The notes below the pieces were generated by a model. That model was not told the origin of the DNA, did no database searches, and saw only the letters and a program-made list of their open reading frames with translations. A stretch of DNA of 64,000 nt, from contig NZ_JAHFZF010000019.1 of the NCBI RefSeq assembly GCF_018619435.1, positions 22,977 to 86,976 on the forward strand. Direction: 5' to 3'. The position numbers and the translations under genes are program-made. This DNA comes from Rhodoferax sp. U11-2br. Lineage in GTDB: Bacteria > Pseudomonadota > Gammaproteobacteria > Burkholderiales > Burkholderiaceae_C. This document shows, piece by piece, positions 51,913-61,207 of the stretch (position 1 is its first letter; every line of letters begins with the position of its first letter).

Positions 51913-52373
51913 GTCAAGGCGCTGAACCCCAACCGATCCAGCCTGGCCCAGCAGCCGCGCCGGTGGTGCTGGACACCAACATCGTGCTCGACCTGCTGCT
52001 GTTCCAGGACCCGGGCACCCTCACGCTCAAGGCCGAGTTGGCCGACAAGCGCCTGCAATGGATCGCCACCGCCCCCATGCGCGACGAACTGGCGCGGGTG
52101 CTGACCTACCCCTACATTGTCAAAAGCCTGCAACACCACCACATCAGCGCGACCGAGGTGCTGGCCAGTTTTGACGCCCTGGCACAGATCGCCCCCGTGG
52201 CACCGCGTGCCAGCGCTGTCTGCAAAGACCCGGACGACCAGAAGTTCATCGACCTGGCGGTGGCACACCGGGCTGTGCTGCTGAGCAAGGACAAAGCCGT
52301 GCTCTGTATGAAAAAACGGCTCATCGCCCTTGATGTATCTGTGTCAACAGCTCTAAAACTGATAGCTGTTTGA
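51909..52373 (+). CDS. PIN domain protein, putative toxin-type (COG1569)
   Basis: 154 residues. PIN fold with acidic residues in VVLDTNIVLD (Asp22 and Asp29), RDELARV and DPDDQKFIDLA, as expected of Mg-dependent ribonucleases. The family includes VapC-like toxins, but no antitoxin gene is adjacent: the start overlaps the methyltransferase stop (GTGA) and the next gene is a YecA-type protein. The last residues (VSTALKLIAV) are encoded by a partial repeat (52338-52373). It could be a housekeeping RNase rather than a toxin. Confidence 0.8.
   Translation: MSQGAEPQPIQPGPAAAPVVLDTNIVLDLLLFQDPGTLTLKAELADKRLQWIATAPMRDELARVLTYPYIVKSLQHHHISATEVLASFDALAQIAPVAPRASAVCKDPDDQKFIDLAVAHRAVLLSKDKAVLCMKKRLIALDVSVSTALKLIAV
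52338..52373. repeat. Partial palindromic repeat, copy 7, at the end of the PIN gene
   Basis: CAACAGCTCTAAAACTGATAGCTGTTTGA resembles the left half of the repeat family (..GATAGCTG). It supplies the C-terminal codons and stop of the PIN gene. Confidence 0.45.
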
Positions 52374-52430
52374 CGCCCGCACCGGCCCGGCGGACAATGC
52401 GGGCTGCTTTTTCCCCCTCCCTTTCCCATC

Positions 52431-53234
<804 letters not shown>

Positions 53235-53245
53235 GTCACTCTTGA

Positions 53246-53289
53246 TTTGGTAGCTACTCGCCCTTTATCCCAAAGGGCTCTGGCTTACC
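53246..53289. repeat. Degenerate palindromic repeat, copy 8
   Basis: TTTGGTAGCTACTCGCCCTTTATCCCAAAGGGCTCTGGCTTACC; hairpin GCCCTTT/AAAGGGC. It lies between the convergent YecA and SDR genes and reaches the SDR stop codon; it may also act as a two-way terminator. Confidence 0.7.
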
Positions 53290-54007
53290 AGGACAATACT
53301 TCGCCGTCGTAGCTGAAAAATCCGCCGGAGTCTTGCGGCGTCAGCTTTGCCAGGGTGGCTAGCAACTCGGCGGCGGCCACCTCGGGCTGGCGCACCGTGA
53401 GTCCGGTCTTGGCAAAGGGTTGCGACAGGGCGCTGTGCACCGTGCCCGGGTGCAGCGCCACACAGAAGGCCTGTGGCGCACGGCGGCGCAGCTCAATCGC
53501 TGCGGTATGCACCAACTGGTTCAGCGCGGCCTTGCTGGCACGGTAGCTGTACCAGCCACCCAGCCGGTTGTCTCCAATGCTGCCCACCTTGGCCGACAGC
53601 GTGGCAAAACACGCGGGCCCCTGGGCTGGCAGCAGCGGTAAAAAGTGCTTCATCAACAGCGCAGGGCCAATGGCATTCACCGCAAAGGCCTGCGCCATCT
53701 GTGTGGCATCCAGCTGCGCCCAGCTTTTCTCGGGCTGGTGGGTCGCGGTGTGCAGCATGCCGGTGGCGTCCACCACCAGTGCCAGGGTCAACGACTGGTC
53801 GTGTATCAGGGCTTTGACGTGGCTGGCGGCGGCGGCGATGCTGGCTTCATCCAGCAAGTCCAGCGCCGGGCTGCTGCGGCGGGACAGACCCAGCACCAGC
53901 GCATAACGCGGGTCGACCTGCAACTGCGCCAGCAGCGCAGAACCAATGCCGCCGCTGGCACCGATGACCAAAGAAAGTGCGCGGTAGCCCTTGTTGGTAT
54001 TGGTCAT
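53285..54007 (-). CDS. Short-chain dehydrogenase/reductase (SDR), CsgA-like
   Basis: 240 residues, ATG at 54007. Cofactor motif VIGASGGIGSALL, DATGML in place of NNAG, ATLSAKVGS with the Ser, and YSYRASKAALN with Tyr and Lys. The line of C-factor/CsgA-like SDRs has DATG-type motifs. Substrate unknown. On the same strand as the NTF2-like gene, 37 bp downstream of it, probably cotranscribed. Confidence 0.88.
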   Translation of the reverse strand: MTNTNKGYRALSLVIGASGGIGSALLAQLQVDPRYALVLGLSRRSSPALDLLDEASIAAAASHVKALIHDQSLTLALVVDATGMLHTATHQPEKSWAQLDATQMAQAFAVNAIGPALLMKHFLPLLPAQGPACFATLSAKVGSIGDNRLGGWYSYRASKAALNQLVHTAAIELRRRAPQAFCVALHPGTVHSALSQPFAKTGLTVRQPEVAAAELLATLAKLTPQDSGGFFSYDGEVLSW

Positions 54008-54044
54008 GCTGCTATAAAAAATGTCATCTGGCCGCGCCTGAGAT

Positions 54045-54533
54045 TCAGTGGTTTTTTGCCAGGTAACGCGCCAGATTGGCGCTGGCCTGCTGGCTGACTT
54101 GGCGCTGGAAAAACGGCGCCCAGCCCAGCACCCAGCCACCCAGGCCCAAAGCCTGGCGTGACCAGCGCCAGAAGTCAAAGGCATCACGGTGACTGTTTAT
54201 CAGCCCTTCGGGAGTGAACGTGAAGTCTGCCTCCACAATGTTGTGCACCAGCCGTTGGCTAACGCTGAAGCGGTAGTGCGCCTCCCAATGTGCACGGCCG
54301 GTGTGGGCATCGGCCTGCAACTGGCTGAAGTCCAGCCGCCAGTCCTGTCGCCCTTGGCCGCTGGCAGCAGCGCACAACATGTGCCACATGCCCGCAATCT
54401 CATGCTGCCCTTTGAGCGAAAACACCGGGTCGTCAAACGTGGCGTTTAGGCTGTAACAGCTGCCCATGGCGTCAGCGTCCAGGGCGGCAAAAGCGGTGTA
54501 AAAGCGCGTCAGGGTGTCGGTCGAAGTGTGCAT
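54045..54533 (-). CDS. NTF2-like (SnoaL-type) protein
   Basis: 162 residues with the cone-shaped NTF2-like fold: LTRFYTAFAALDADAMGSCYSLNATFDDPVFSLKG near the start, then AHWEAHYRF and VEADFTFTPEGLINSHRDAFDFWRW. Members include SnoaL-type cyclases and many ketosteroid isomerase-like proteins of unknown role; catalytic residues cannot be assigned. The C-terminal WSRQALGLGGWVLGW tail recurs in bacterial members that pair with SDR genes, which agrees with the SDR gene just downstream. Confidence 0.8.
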   Translation of the reverse strand: MHTSTDTLTRFYTAFAALDADAMGSCYSLNATFDDPVFSLKGQHEIAGMWHMLCAAASGQGRQDWRLDFSQLQADAHTGRAHWEAHYRFSVSQRLVHNIVEADFTFTPEGLINSHRDAFDFWRWSRQALGLGGWVLGWAPFFQRQVSQQASANLARYLAKNH

Positions 54534-54640
54534 GGTGGGGCTGCGTTTTGATGTTCAAGCAGTGAGAGTGTCTCTTGAACTGGCTGCACGAGACAATCAT
54601 TTTTGAGCCACACGCGTCCTCGCGCTGGCTTGGGTGCCGA

Positions 54641-55420
54641 TCAGCGCCTCAGTTCAACGACAAAATCGTAGTAGTCGCTGCGGCACCAGGTGTGGGTGAT
54701 TTCGACCGCACGCCCGTCGTCGAGGTAGCCAACCCGAGTGATGAACAACAGCGCCTGTCCGAGCGGGATCGAGAGGAGTTCGGCCTGCCGTGCCGTCGCG
54801 TTGGCGGCGCGGATGTGCTGCAGGGCGCGCACCGGCACCGAGTCGCGCGCCGAGAGGTAGGCATACAGCGAGTCCTCGACGGCCTCGGGGTCTGGCACAA
54901 CTGAAACTGGCAAGGCGCTGGCCTCGTAGGCCATCGGGGTTTCGTCGGCAAGACGCACACGCTCCAGCCGCGCCACACGCGCGCCGGGCGACAGTCCGAG
55001 TGCCACCATTTCTTCACTCATAGCGGCGTTGATGACGCGCCTTATCCAGCGCGAACGCGGCACAAACCCGCGCTGCTTGAGTTCTTCGGTGAAGTTGGTC
55101 AGGCGCGTTAGCGGCTGCTCAAGCATCGGTGCGATGTAATTGCCCGAGCCGTGGCGAGACACAATCAAGCCCTCGTCAACCAGCGCGGCAATGGCCTTGC
55201 GCGCCGTGACGCGTGAAATGCCCAGCCGATCAGCCAGCACACGCTCTGAGGGGAGCGCATCGTCCACGCTGAAGCGGCGCTCGCGGATCAGGCGCGCCAG
55301 CCCGTTGCGGACCTGCAGGTACAGGTGAGAAGACGCGGCTGAGTCGAGGCTGATCTCGGCGACCAGCGAATCGATGGGTTCGGCATGAGAACTGTCGGAA
55401 GCAAGGCTTGTTTCGGCCAT
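54641..55420 (-). CDS. GntR/HutC family regulator of GlcNAc genes (NagQ/NagR-like)
   Basis: 259 residues, ATG at 55420. N-terminal winged HTH (LPSERVLADRLGISRVTARKAIAALVDEGLIVSRHGSG), then a UTRA ligand-binding domain (RLTNFTEELKQRGFVPRS..WCRSDYYDFVVELRR). The UTRA domain in this position usually binds a sugar phosphate such as GlcNAc-6-P or GlcN-6-P. Located next to nagE, it is the likely repressor of the nag genes. Candidate sites: 55494-55505, 59887-59900 and 60035-60048, each around a -10 box. Confidence 0.88.
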   Translation of the reverse strand: MAETSLASDSSHAEPIDSLVAEISLDSAASSHLYLQVRNGLARLIRERRFSVDDALPSERVLADRLGISRVTARKAIAALVDEGLIVSRHGSGNYIAPMLEQPLTRLTNFTEELKQRGFVPRSRWIRRVINAAMSEEMVALGLSPGARVARLERVRLADETPMAYEASALPVSVVPDPEAVEDSLYAYLSARDSVPVRALQHIRAANATARQAELLSIPLGQALLFITRVGYLDDGRAVEITHTWCRSDYYDFVVELRR

Positions 55421-55676
55421 ATCAGTCGCACTGGTCGTATGTTTGAAGGGGCCCCAGAAGCTCGACACGGAAAACGCGTTGGCGTAGAGGCTGACCATAA
55501 TACCACTGCCACACCAGCGCCTCGCCGTGCGCGCCTGAGAGAGTGCGTCAAGTCATTGGTAAAAGGGCTGGAAGAGAGCATCCTGGCCCCTGCTTGGCAC
55601 GGACAACGGGGTGATACCAGTTGTCGAAAGCTGCCACGTCGCCCCAAGCCCGGAACGACGGGTTTGCAGCTTAGGC
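55421..55676 (-). promoter_or_regulatory. Region between nagE and the GntR gene, with operator candidate
   Basis: 256 bp without a gene. On the - strand TGGTATTATGGT (55494-55505) holds a -10-like TATTAT flanked by TGG/GGT, similar to the sites before nagA and the PTS fusion gene. No strong -35 is paired with it. It suggests autoregulation of the GntR gene. Confidence 0.5.
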
Positions 55677-57173
55677 TTACACCAGCTTTTGCATGGCTGA
55701 GGCGACCAGTTCAGCTTTGGGCCCGATGATGATCTGGACGCTCTCGCTGTTGAGCCGGATAACGCCGCTGGCACCGGCGCGCCGGGCGGCGGCTTCGTCC
55801 ACTTTGGAGGTGTCTTTGAGCGTCAGACGCAGGCGGCTGATACAGGCATCGATGTTGGTGACGTTGGCTGCACCACCGATCAGGCTCAGGTAGGCCTGGG
55901 CAAGATGGTCGACCTCGCTGCCGCTGGAAGCGGGGGCGGGAGCGGGAGCGGGTGCCAGCGGTTTGACCTCTTGCGCCGGGGTTTCGGTGTCGTCTTCACG
56001 GCCTGGTGTCTTCAGGTGCATCTTGCGGATCACGAAAGAGAAAGAGAAGTAGTAGAGGGCGAAGAACACCAAGCCCTGCAGAATCAGCATGTACCAGTTG
56101 ATCGCCAGCGGGTTGCGTGCGGACAGCACCATGTCGACCAGGCCCGCGCTGAAACCAAAACCGGCCATCCAGTGCATCTGTGCGGCGATGAAAACCGAAA
56201 TACCGGTCAGCAAGGCATGCATCACGTACAGCAAGGGGGCCACGAACATGAAGGCAAACTCGATCGGTTCGGTCACGCCGGTGAAGAAGGAGGCAAAACC
56301 GGCGGCCATCATCAGCGAGGCGACACGCACCTTGTTCTCAGGCTTGGCGGCGTGGTAGATCGCCAGTCCGGCACCCGGCAGGCCGAACATCATGATCGGG
56401 AAGAAGCCGGCTTGGTACATGCCGGTCACGCCCAGGACGGACTTGCCTTCAGCCAGACCCTTGGCGCCAGCCAGGAAGTTCGGGATGTCGTTGATGCCAG
56501 CGACGTCGAACCAGAACACGCTGTTGAGCGCGTGGTGCAGACCGACTGGAATCAGCAGGCGGTTGAAGAAACCATAGATCCCGGCACCGAAGGAGCCGAG
56601 GCTGACGACGGATTCACCAAAATGCACCAAGCCGCCGTAAATGGCTGGCCAGATCGCCATCAGCGCGAACGAGACGAAGATCATCACGACAGAGGTGATG
56701 ATCGGTACCAGTCGGCGTCCAGAGAAGAAGGCGAGTGCCTTGTTCAGTTCGACGCCGCTGAACCGGTTGTACAACTCGGCAGCAATCACGCCGCAGAGGA
56801 TGCCGATGAACTGGTTCTCGATCTTCTTGAAGGCGACCGGAACCTGTTCCAGCGGGATCGACTGGATCTGCGCGACAACACTGGGCTTGAGCAGCGTCGT
56901 CACCACCAGATACCCCACCAGCCCGGCCAACGCGGCCGCGCCGTCCTTGTCCTTGGACATGCCGTAAGCGACGCCGATGGCGAAGAGAATCGCCATCTTG
57001 TCGATGATCGCCGCACCCGCCTGGATCAGAAATGCGGCGACGGCGCTATCCGACCCCCAGCCGTTCGGATCCAGCCAGTAGCCGATACCCATCATGATCG
57101 CCGCCGCTGGCAATACTGCCACCGGCACCATCAGCGCCCGCCCAATGCGTTGCATGTACCCTAGAACACTCAT
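55677..57173 (-). CDS. nagE: PTS N-acetylglucosamine transporter subunit IIBC
   Basis: 498 residues. IIC domain with about ten membrane segments (RALMVPVAVLPAAAIMMGIGYWL; TGVTEPIEFAFMFVAPLLY, a substrate-site region), a flexible Pro/Ala linker (about 400-425) and a C-terminal IIB domain whose phosphorylated Cys444 lies in NIDACISRLRLTL. No fused IIA domain; IIA is in the fusion protein encoded upstream. It takes up and phosphorylates GlcNAc (glucose-type family). The start follows the stop of the fusion gene by about 65 bp. Confidence 0.93.
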   Translation of the reverse strand: MSVLGYMQRIGRALMVPVAVLPAAAIMMGIGYWLDPNGWGSDSAVAAFLIQAGAAIIDKMAILFAIGVAYGMSKDKDGAAALAGLVGYLVVTTLLKPSVVAQIQSIPLEQVPVAFKKIENQFIGILCGVIAAELYNRFSGVELNKALAFFSGRRLVPIITSVVMIFVSFALMAIWPAIYGGLVHFGESVVSLGSFGAGIYGFFNRLLIPVGLHHALNSVFWFDVAGINDIPNFLAGAKGLAEGKSVLGVTGMYQAGFFPIMMFGLPGAGLAIYHAAKPENKVRVASLMMAAGFASFFTGVTEPIEFAFMFVAPLLYVMHALLTGISVFIAAQMHWMAGFGFSAGLVDMVLSARNPLAINWYMLILQGLVFFALYYFSFSFVIRKMHLKTPGREDDTETPAQEVKPLAPAPAPAPASSGSEVDHLAQAYLSLIGGAANVTNIDACISRLRLTLKDTSKVDEAAARRAGASGVIRLNSESVQIIIGPKAELVASAMQKLV

Positions 57174-57238
57174 TTTGATTCCTTCTCAGAAATTGACGAA
57201 ACAACGACTCACCACCGACTTACCTCACTGCCCGGCAG

Positions 57239-59800
57239 TCATGCCTTGGCAGCATCCAACCACGGCCAAACCTGTCTCACATACGCGCGGATGGCCTCGG
57301 CGGATGTCAGTTGCAACACCGCCTGCGCGACCGACTGGCACTCGGCCAGATTCAGTTTGCGCACCACGGACTTGATCTCTGGAATCACTGCGGGGCTCAC
57401 GGAGAGCTCTGTGGCGCCGAGCCCGATCAGCAAGGGCACGGCCATCGGGTCTGACGCCATCGCGCCGCATACGCCCAGCCACCGGCCACTGCCGGCAGCC
57501 CCTTGGGCTGCGAGCGCCAACAGTCGCAACACGGACGGGTGCAGGGCATCCACACGCGCGGCCAGTGCCGGGTTGGTGCGGTCCATACACAAGGCGTACT
57601 GCGTCAGATCGTTGCTGCCGACCGAGAAAAAATCCGCTTCCTGCGCCAGTTGATCAGCAAGCACGGCGGCGGCTGGTGTCTCGATCATCACGCCGAGCTC
57701 AACACGCTCGGAGATACCCATCTCCGCTGCCAGGCGATCCAGCACAACACGTGTTGCCACGAGTTCAGCCAGGTCGGTCACCATCGGCAGCATGATCTTC
57801 ACGGCCGAGCGCGGCTGCACGGTCAGGATCGCGCGTAATTGTTCGGTGAGCAGCGCTTCACGCGCCAGGGACAGACGGATGCCGCGCTGGCCAAGAGCCG
57901 GGTTGTCTTCCTGCGGCATCGGGATGTAGGGCAAGGATTTGTCGGCACCCACATCCAATGTGCGAATGATGGCGCTGCGCCCCTCCAGCGCGTCGATCAC
58001 CGCCTGGTAAGCGGCGCGCTGTTCGTCCTGCGTGGGTGCGGTCTGGCGATCCAGGAACAACAACTCGGTACGCAGCAGGCCGACGGACTCGGCGCCGAGT
58101 GTCACGGCTTTGGCCGCGTCGGTGGCTGTTGCGATGTTTGCGGCAATTTCAATACGGACGCCGTCGATGGTGACGGCTGGTTCGTGGGCACAGGCCAACA
58201 TCTGGGCTTGTACTTTCTGGCGTTGGCCGATCTCTGTCAGCGCGGTGGCAAGGCGCTCGGGGTTCGGCGCGGTGTCGAGCAGGCCGTTGTTGGCATCCAC
58301 AATCACCTGGACGCCTGCGGGCACACCCGCCAGGCGTGGCCCGGTGGCGACCAGCGTGGGAATGCCCCGGGCACGGGCAAGTATGGCCACATGTGAGGTT
58401 GGCCCGCCCTGCGCCGTGACGATGGCTGCCACCCCGGCTTGTTCCAGCGCGGTGAAGTCTGAGGGCAAAAGATCGTCGGCCAGCACCACGGCATCCCGGG
58501 CAAACACCGGCGCGGCCCCATCGTCACCGGCCAGCTTGCGCAGCACCTGGCGCTCGATGTCGCGCAGGTCGCTGGCCCGCCCGGCGAGCAGGGGGCTGTT
58601 GGTTGCCATCAGGATCTGGCACTGGGTTTCTATGGCTGCCTGCCAGGCAAAAGCGGCGCTTTTGCCGGCGGCGATCAGCGTGTTGGACGCAGCCAGCAAT
58701 TCGGGGTCCTCGACCAGGACGCGGTGGGCGGCAAAAATCTCGGCTTGCTCGACAAGCTGGCGCTGCTCGGCATCGGCGACGGCAGTCGCCAGTTCACCCC
58801 CAAGCGCTTGCAGCGCTGCGGCCAGAGCGCGCTGTTCAACGATCTCGCCGTCACCCTGTTCCTTGACGGCACGAATCGCATGTTCAAAACGAGCGGTCAG
58901 TCCCATGGCCAGCCCCGGCGAGGCAATCACACCGGCGAACTGGGTCGGTGGCAGGTCTGTTCTTGCGCTTGATTGGATGGACGTTGTGTGTGTCGGAGCC
59001 ACGGATGCTGCTACGCTGACCGTTTCGAGCGCCGTGATGGCCGCCTCGATGGCATCACCCGCCTGGTGGCCGGTGGCGCGCAGCTCCACTTCCTCACCCT
59101 CAGCAACCGATAAGCCCATCATCGCCGTTGCGCTGCGCGCATTGGCGCTGGCGCCGCGCACACGCACCTCGACCGCAGCCGCAAAGGGTTTCAGTGCATT
59201 GGCCAGCAGTGCACACGGGCGCGCATGCAAACCGCCTCCATGGCGCACCACAGCCCAGCCATTGGCCGTTTCAACGTCACCGGTATCAACCGGAGCACTG
59301 ACCGGCAAGGCGGTATCTGTGTTGGTGGCAACCAGGGTCAGAAGTGGATCGCCTGTCGATACGTTGCTGCTGCTGGTACGCGAGGTGATGTGAAAGTCGT
59401 CGCCGTTCTCAACCACGAGGATCACCATCGCTGGTTTGTTCTGGCGCTTGAGCAGGTCGATGTCGAACTCGATCAAGGTCTGGCCGGCCCGCACCACGTC
59501 ACCCTGCACAACACGTGTGACAAAGCCTTCACCCTTGAGCAGCACGGTGTCCACACCGATGTGCAGCAGAACCCGTGCGCCGTTGTCTGCCTCCAGAAAG
59601 CAGGCGTGCCGCGACGAATGCAGTTGCACGATGCGTCCGGCGCAAGGTGCGCTCAGCACACCTTGCCCAGCACCGTGTGCCGGGTCAATGGCCAAGCCGT
59701 CGCCCATCATGCGACCAGCAAACACCGGGTCGGGAACGTTCTCTATCGCGACAACACGACCACTGGTAAACGCCAACAAATTCAGTTGCGGGAAGCCCAT
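57239..59800 (-). CDS. nagF: PTS EIIA(Glc-type)-HPr-EI fusion protein for GlcNAc
   Basis: 853 residues, ATG at 59800 with GGAG upstream. Three parts: EIIA of glucose type (1 to about 150) with phosphorylatable His80 in LHIGVDT; HPr (about 185-275) with His192 in GLHARP; and enzyme I (about 290-850) with His470 in GGPTSHVAI and the late LGVCGAMASDP PEP-site. It moves phosphate from PEP through all three domains to NagE in one polypeptide. This arrangement is known for GlcNAc and fructose PTS in Burkholderiales and Xanthomonads. Divergent from nagA. Confidence 0.93.
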   Translation of the reverse strand: MGFPQLNLLAFTSGRVVAIENVPDPVFAGRMMGDGLAIDPAHGAGQGVLSAPCAGRIVQLHSSRHACFLEADNGARVLLHIGVDTVLLKGEGFVTRVVQGDVVRAGQTLIEFDIDLLKRQNKPAMVILVVENGDDFHITSRTSSSNVSTGDPLLTLVATNTDTALPVSAPVDTGDVETANGWAVVRHGGGLHARPCALLANALKPFAAAVEVRVRGASANARSATAMMGLSVAEGEEVELRATGHQAGDAIEAAITALETVSVAASVAPTHTTSIQSSARTDLPPTQFAGVIASPGLAMGLTARFEHAIRAVKEQGDGEIVEQRALAAALQALGGELATAVADAEQRQLVEQAEIFAAHRVLVEDPELLAASNTLIAAGKSAAFAWQAAIETQCQILMATNSPLLAGRASDLRDIERQVLRKLAGDDGAAPVFARDAVVLADDLLPSDFTALEQAGVAAIVTAQGGPTSHVAILARARGIPTLVATGPRLAGVPAGVQVIVDANNGLLDTAPNPERLATALTEIGQRQKVQAQMLACAHEPAVTIDGVRIEIAANIATATDAAKAVTLGAESVGLLRTELLFLDRQTAPTQDEQRAAYQAVIDALEGRSAIIRTLDVGADKSLPYIPMPQEDNPALGQRGIRLSLAREALLTEQLRAILTVQPRSAVKIMLPMVTDLAELVATRVVLDRLAAEMGISERVELGVMIETPAAAVLADQLAQEADFFSVGSNDLTQYALCMDRTNPALAARVDALHPSVLRLLALAAQGAAGSGRWLGVCGAMASDPMAVPLLIGLGATELSVSPAVIPEIKSVVRKLNLAECQSVAQAVLQLTSAEAIRAYVRQVWPWLDAAKA

Positions 59801-59886
59801 CAAAGTCTCCAAGAAATCTCCAGACACCATCGCCGAACAGCGGGGCTCGGGCACGGCACACACGCCGACATGTGTTGATATTAAAA

Positions 59887-59918
59887 CCAGTGTAGTACCA
59901 GTTAAATCTGGCTGTCAA
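59887..59918 (-). promoter_or_regulatory. Promoter of the nag PTS genes with GntR-type operator
   Basis: On the - strand TTGACA (59913-59918), 18 bp, then TACACT (59889-59894). TGGTACTACACTGG (59887-59900) covers the -10, matching TGGTnCTAnAnTGG of the nagA promoter. Confidence 0.6.
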
Positions 59919-60017
59919 CAGTTTGTATTGTTGGTAATTGCTTATTTATCTTTGAAAACAAGTGTATTGAAGTTGACTGCGACCTGTGAGGTGCATGGCG
60001 GTTACGGTTCTGGCTAC

Positions 60018-60048
60018 TTGACCTGGTGCCATTGTGGTTCTATAGTGG
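60018..60048 (+). promoter_or_regulatory. Promoter of nagA-nagB with GntR-type operator
   Basis: TTGACC (60018-60023), 17 bp, TATAGT (60041-60046). TGGTTCTATAGTGG (60035-60048) surrounds the -10 in the same register as at the divergent promoter. Confidence 0.6.
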
Positions 60049-60075
60049 CATTATCTGAATGAGGAACCCACTTTC

Positions 60076-61194
60076 ATGTCGACATCTCTCACCGGCTGCA
60101 TCCTGACGCCTGACGGCTGGGTTCGCGGCACGCTCACCTTCGATGAGCGCATCGCGACCATCACCGGGGAAAACGTCGCAGCTCCGCCACAGGACGAGGC
60201 CCTGATCCTGCCCGGATTCATCGATCTGCATGTGCACGGCGGCGGCGGTGCCGACGTGATGGACGGACACGGTGCTGTTGAGACGGTGGCGCGTTTGCAT
60301 GCCCGCCACGGCACCACCAGCTTGCTGGCAACAACGATGACCGCGCCGCGTGACAGCATCGAACAGGCACTCACCGATGTTGGTCGGGCGATGCGCCAAC
60401 GCGCTCCCGGTACCGCGCGTATTCTTGGTGTTCACCTGGAGGGACCGTTCATCAATGCCAGCCGACTGGGGGCACAACCCAGCGAAGCACGTACCGGCAC
60501 GATCGAAGAGCTCAGCGCCTTACACGCGCTGGCCAGAATTCGTGTGCTGACCCTGGCGCCCGAAATCTCGGGGCACCTCGACTTCATCCGTCAGCTGAAG
60601 ATTGCCGGCATCATTGCGCAAATCGGCCACAGCAACGGCAGTTACGAAGAGGGTGTGGCTGCGCTTGACGCTGGCGCAGGTGGCTTCACGCACCTGTTCA
60701 ATGCCATGAGCGAGTTTCACCACCGCAAACCGGGCATGGTGGGCGCCGCACTGGCACATGCCGAGTTTGCCGAGATCATCCCCGACTTGTTACATGTGCA
60801 CCCAGGCGCCATCCGCGCCGCGCGCCGGGCGATTCCCAAGCTGTATTGTGTGACCGATTCAACCTCTGGCGCGGGCATGCCCGATGGTGAGTACCACCTT
60901 GGCTCGCAGTGCGTGACCAAGTGCCTGGGCGGTGTGCGCTTGGCCGATGGCACATTGGCCGGCAGCGTGCTGACCATGGATCAGGCCTTCCGCAACCTGG
61001 TGTCGATCGGTATCCCCGCGCATGAAGCGGCGCGCCATGTCTCCACCCATCCTGCGGACTATCTTGGCGAAACCGAACGCGGGCGTCTGCTGCCAGGCGC
61101 CTACGCTGACATTGTTGTGATGTCGCCCGAACTGCAACTCACCCAGGTCTTTGTTGAAGGCGAACCCATCGAGCGCTCGCCCGCATCTCACTGA
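60076..61194 (+). CDS. nagA: N-acetylglucosamine-6-phosphate deacetylase
   Basis: 372 residues. Metal-binding GFIDLHVHGGGG at the start of the TIM barrel, then VHLEGPFI with the conserved Glu, IGHSNGSYEEG, THLFNAMSEFHHRKPG and a late VTDSTSGAGMPDG with the catalytic Asp. It removes acetate from GlcNAc-6-P, giving GlcN-6-P for NagB. GAGGA precedes the ATG. It is 13 bp before nagB. Confidence 0.95.
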   Translation: MSTSLTGCILTPDGWVRGTLTFDERIATITGENVAAPPQDEALILPGFIDLHVHGGGGADVMDGHGAVETVARLHARHGTTSLLATTMTAPRDSIEQALTDVGRAMRQRAPGTARILGVHLEGPFINASRLGAQPSEARTGTIEELSALHALARIRVLTLAPEISGHLDFIRQLKIAGIIAQIGHSNGSYEEGVAALDAGAGGFTHLFNAMSEFHHRKPGMVGAALAHAEFAEIIPDLLHVHPGAIRAARRAIPKLYCVTDSTSGAGMPDGEYHLGSQCVTKCLGGVRLADGTLAGSVLTMDQAFRNLVSIGIPAHEAARHVSTHPADYLGETERGRLLPGAYADIVVMSPELQLTQVFVEGEPIERSPASH

Positions 61195-61207
61195 ATAGGA
61201 ATAGTCG

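Noticed and set aside
51909..52373. A complete toxin-antitoxin pair
   Set aside because: Neither neighbour resembles an antitoxin.
55905..57164. A 419-codon open frame on the + strand opposite nagE
   Set aside because: Complementary to the membrane protein gene; His/Glu/Arg/Gln-rich translation typical of antisense frames.
58032..59393. A 453-codon open frame opposite the EIIA-HPr-EI gene
   Set aside because: Ser/Ala/Arg-rich shadow of a well-supported gene.
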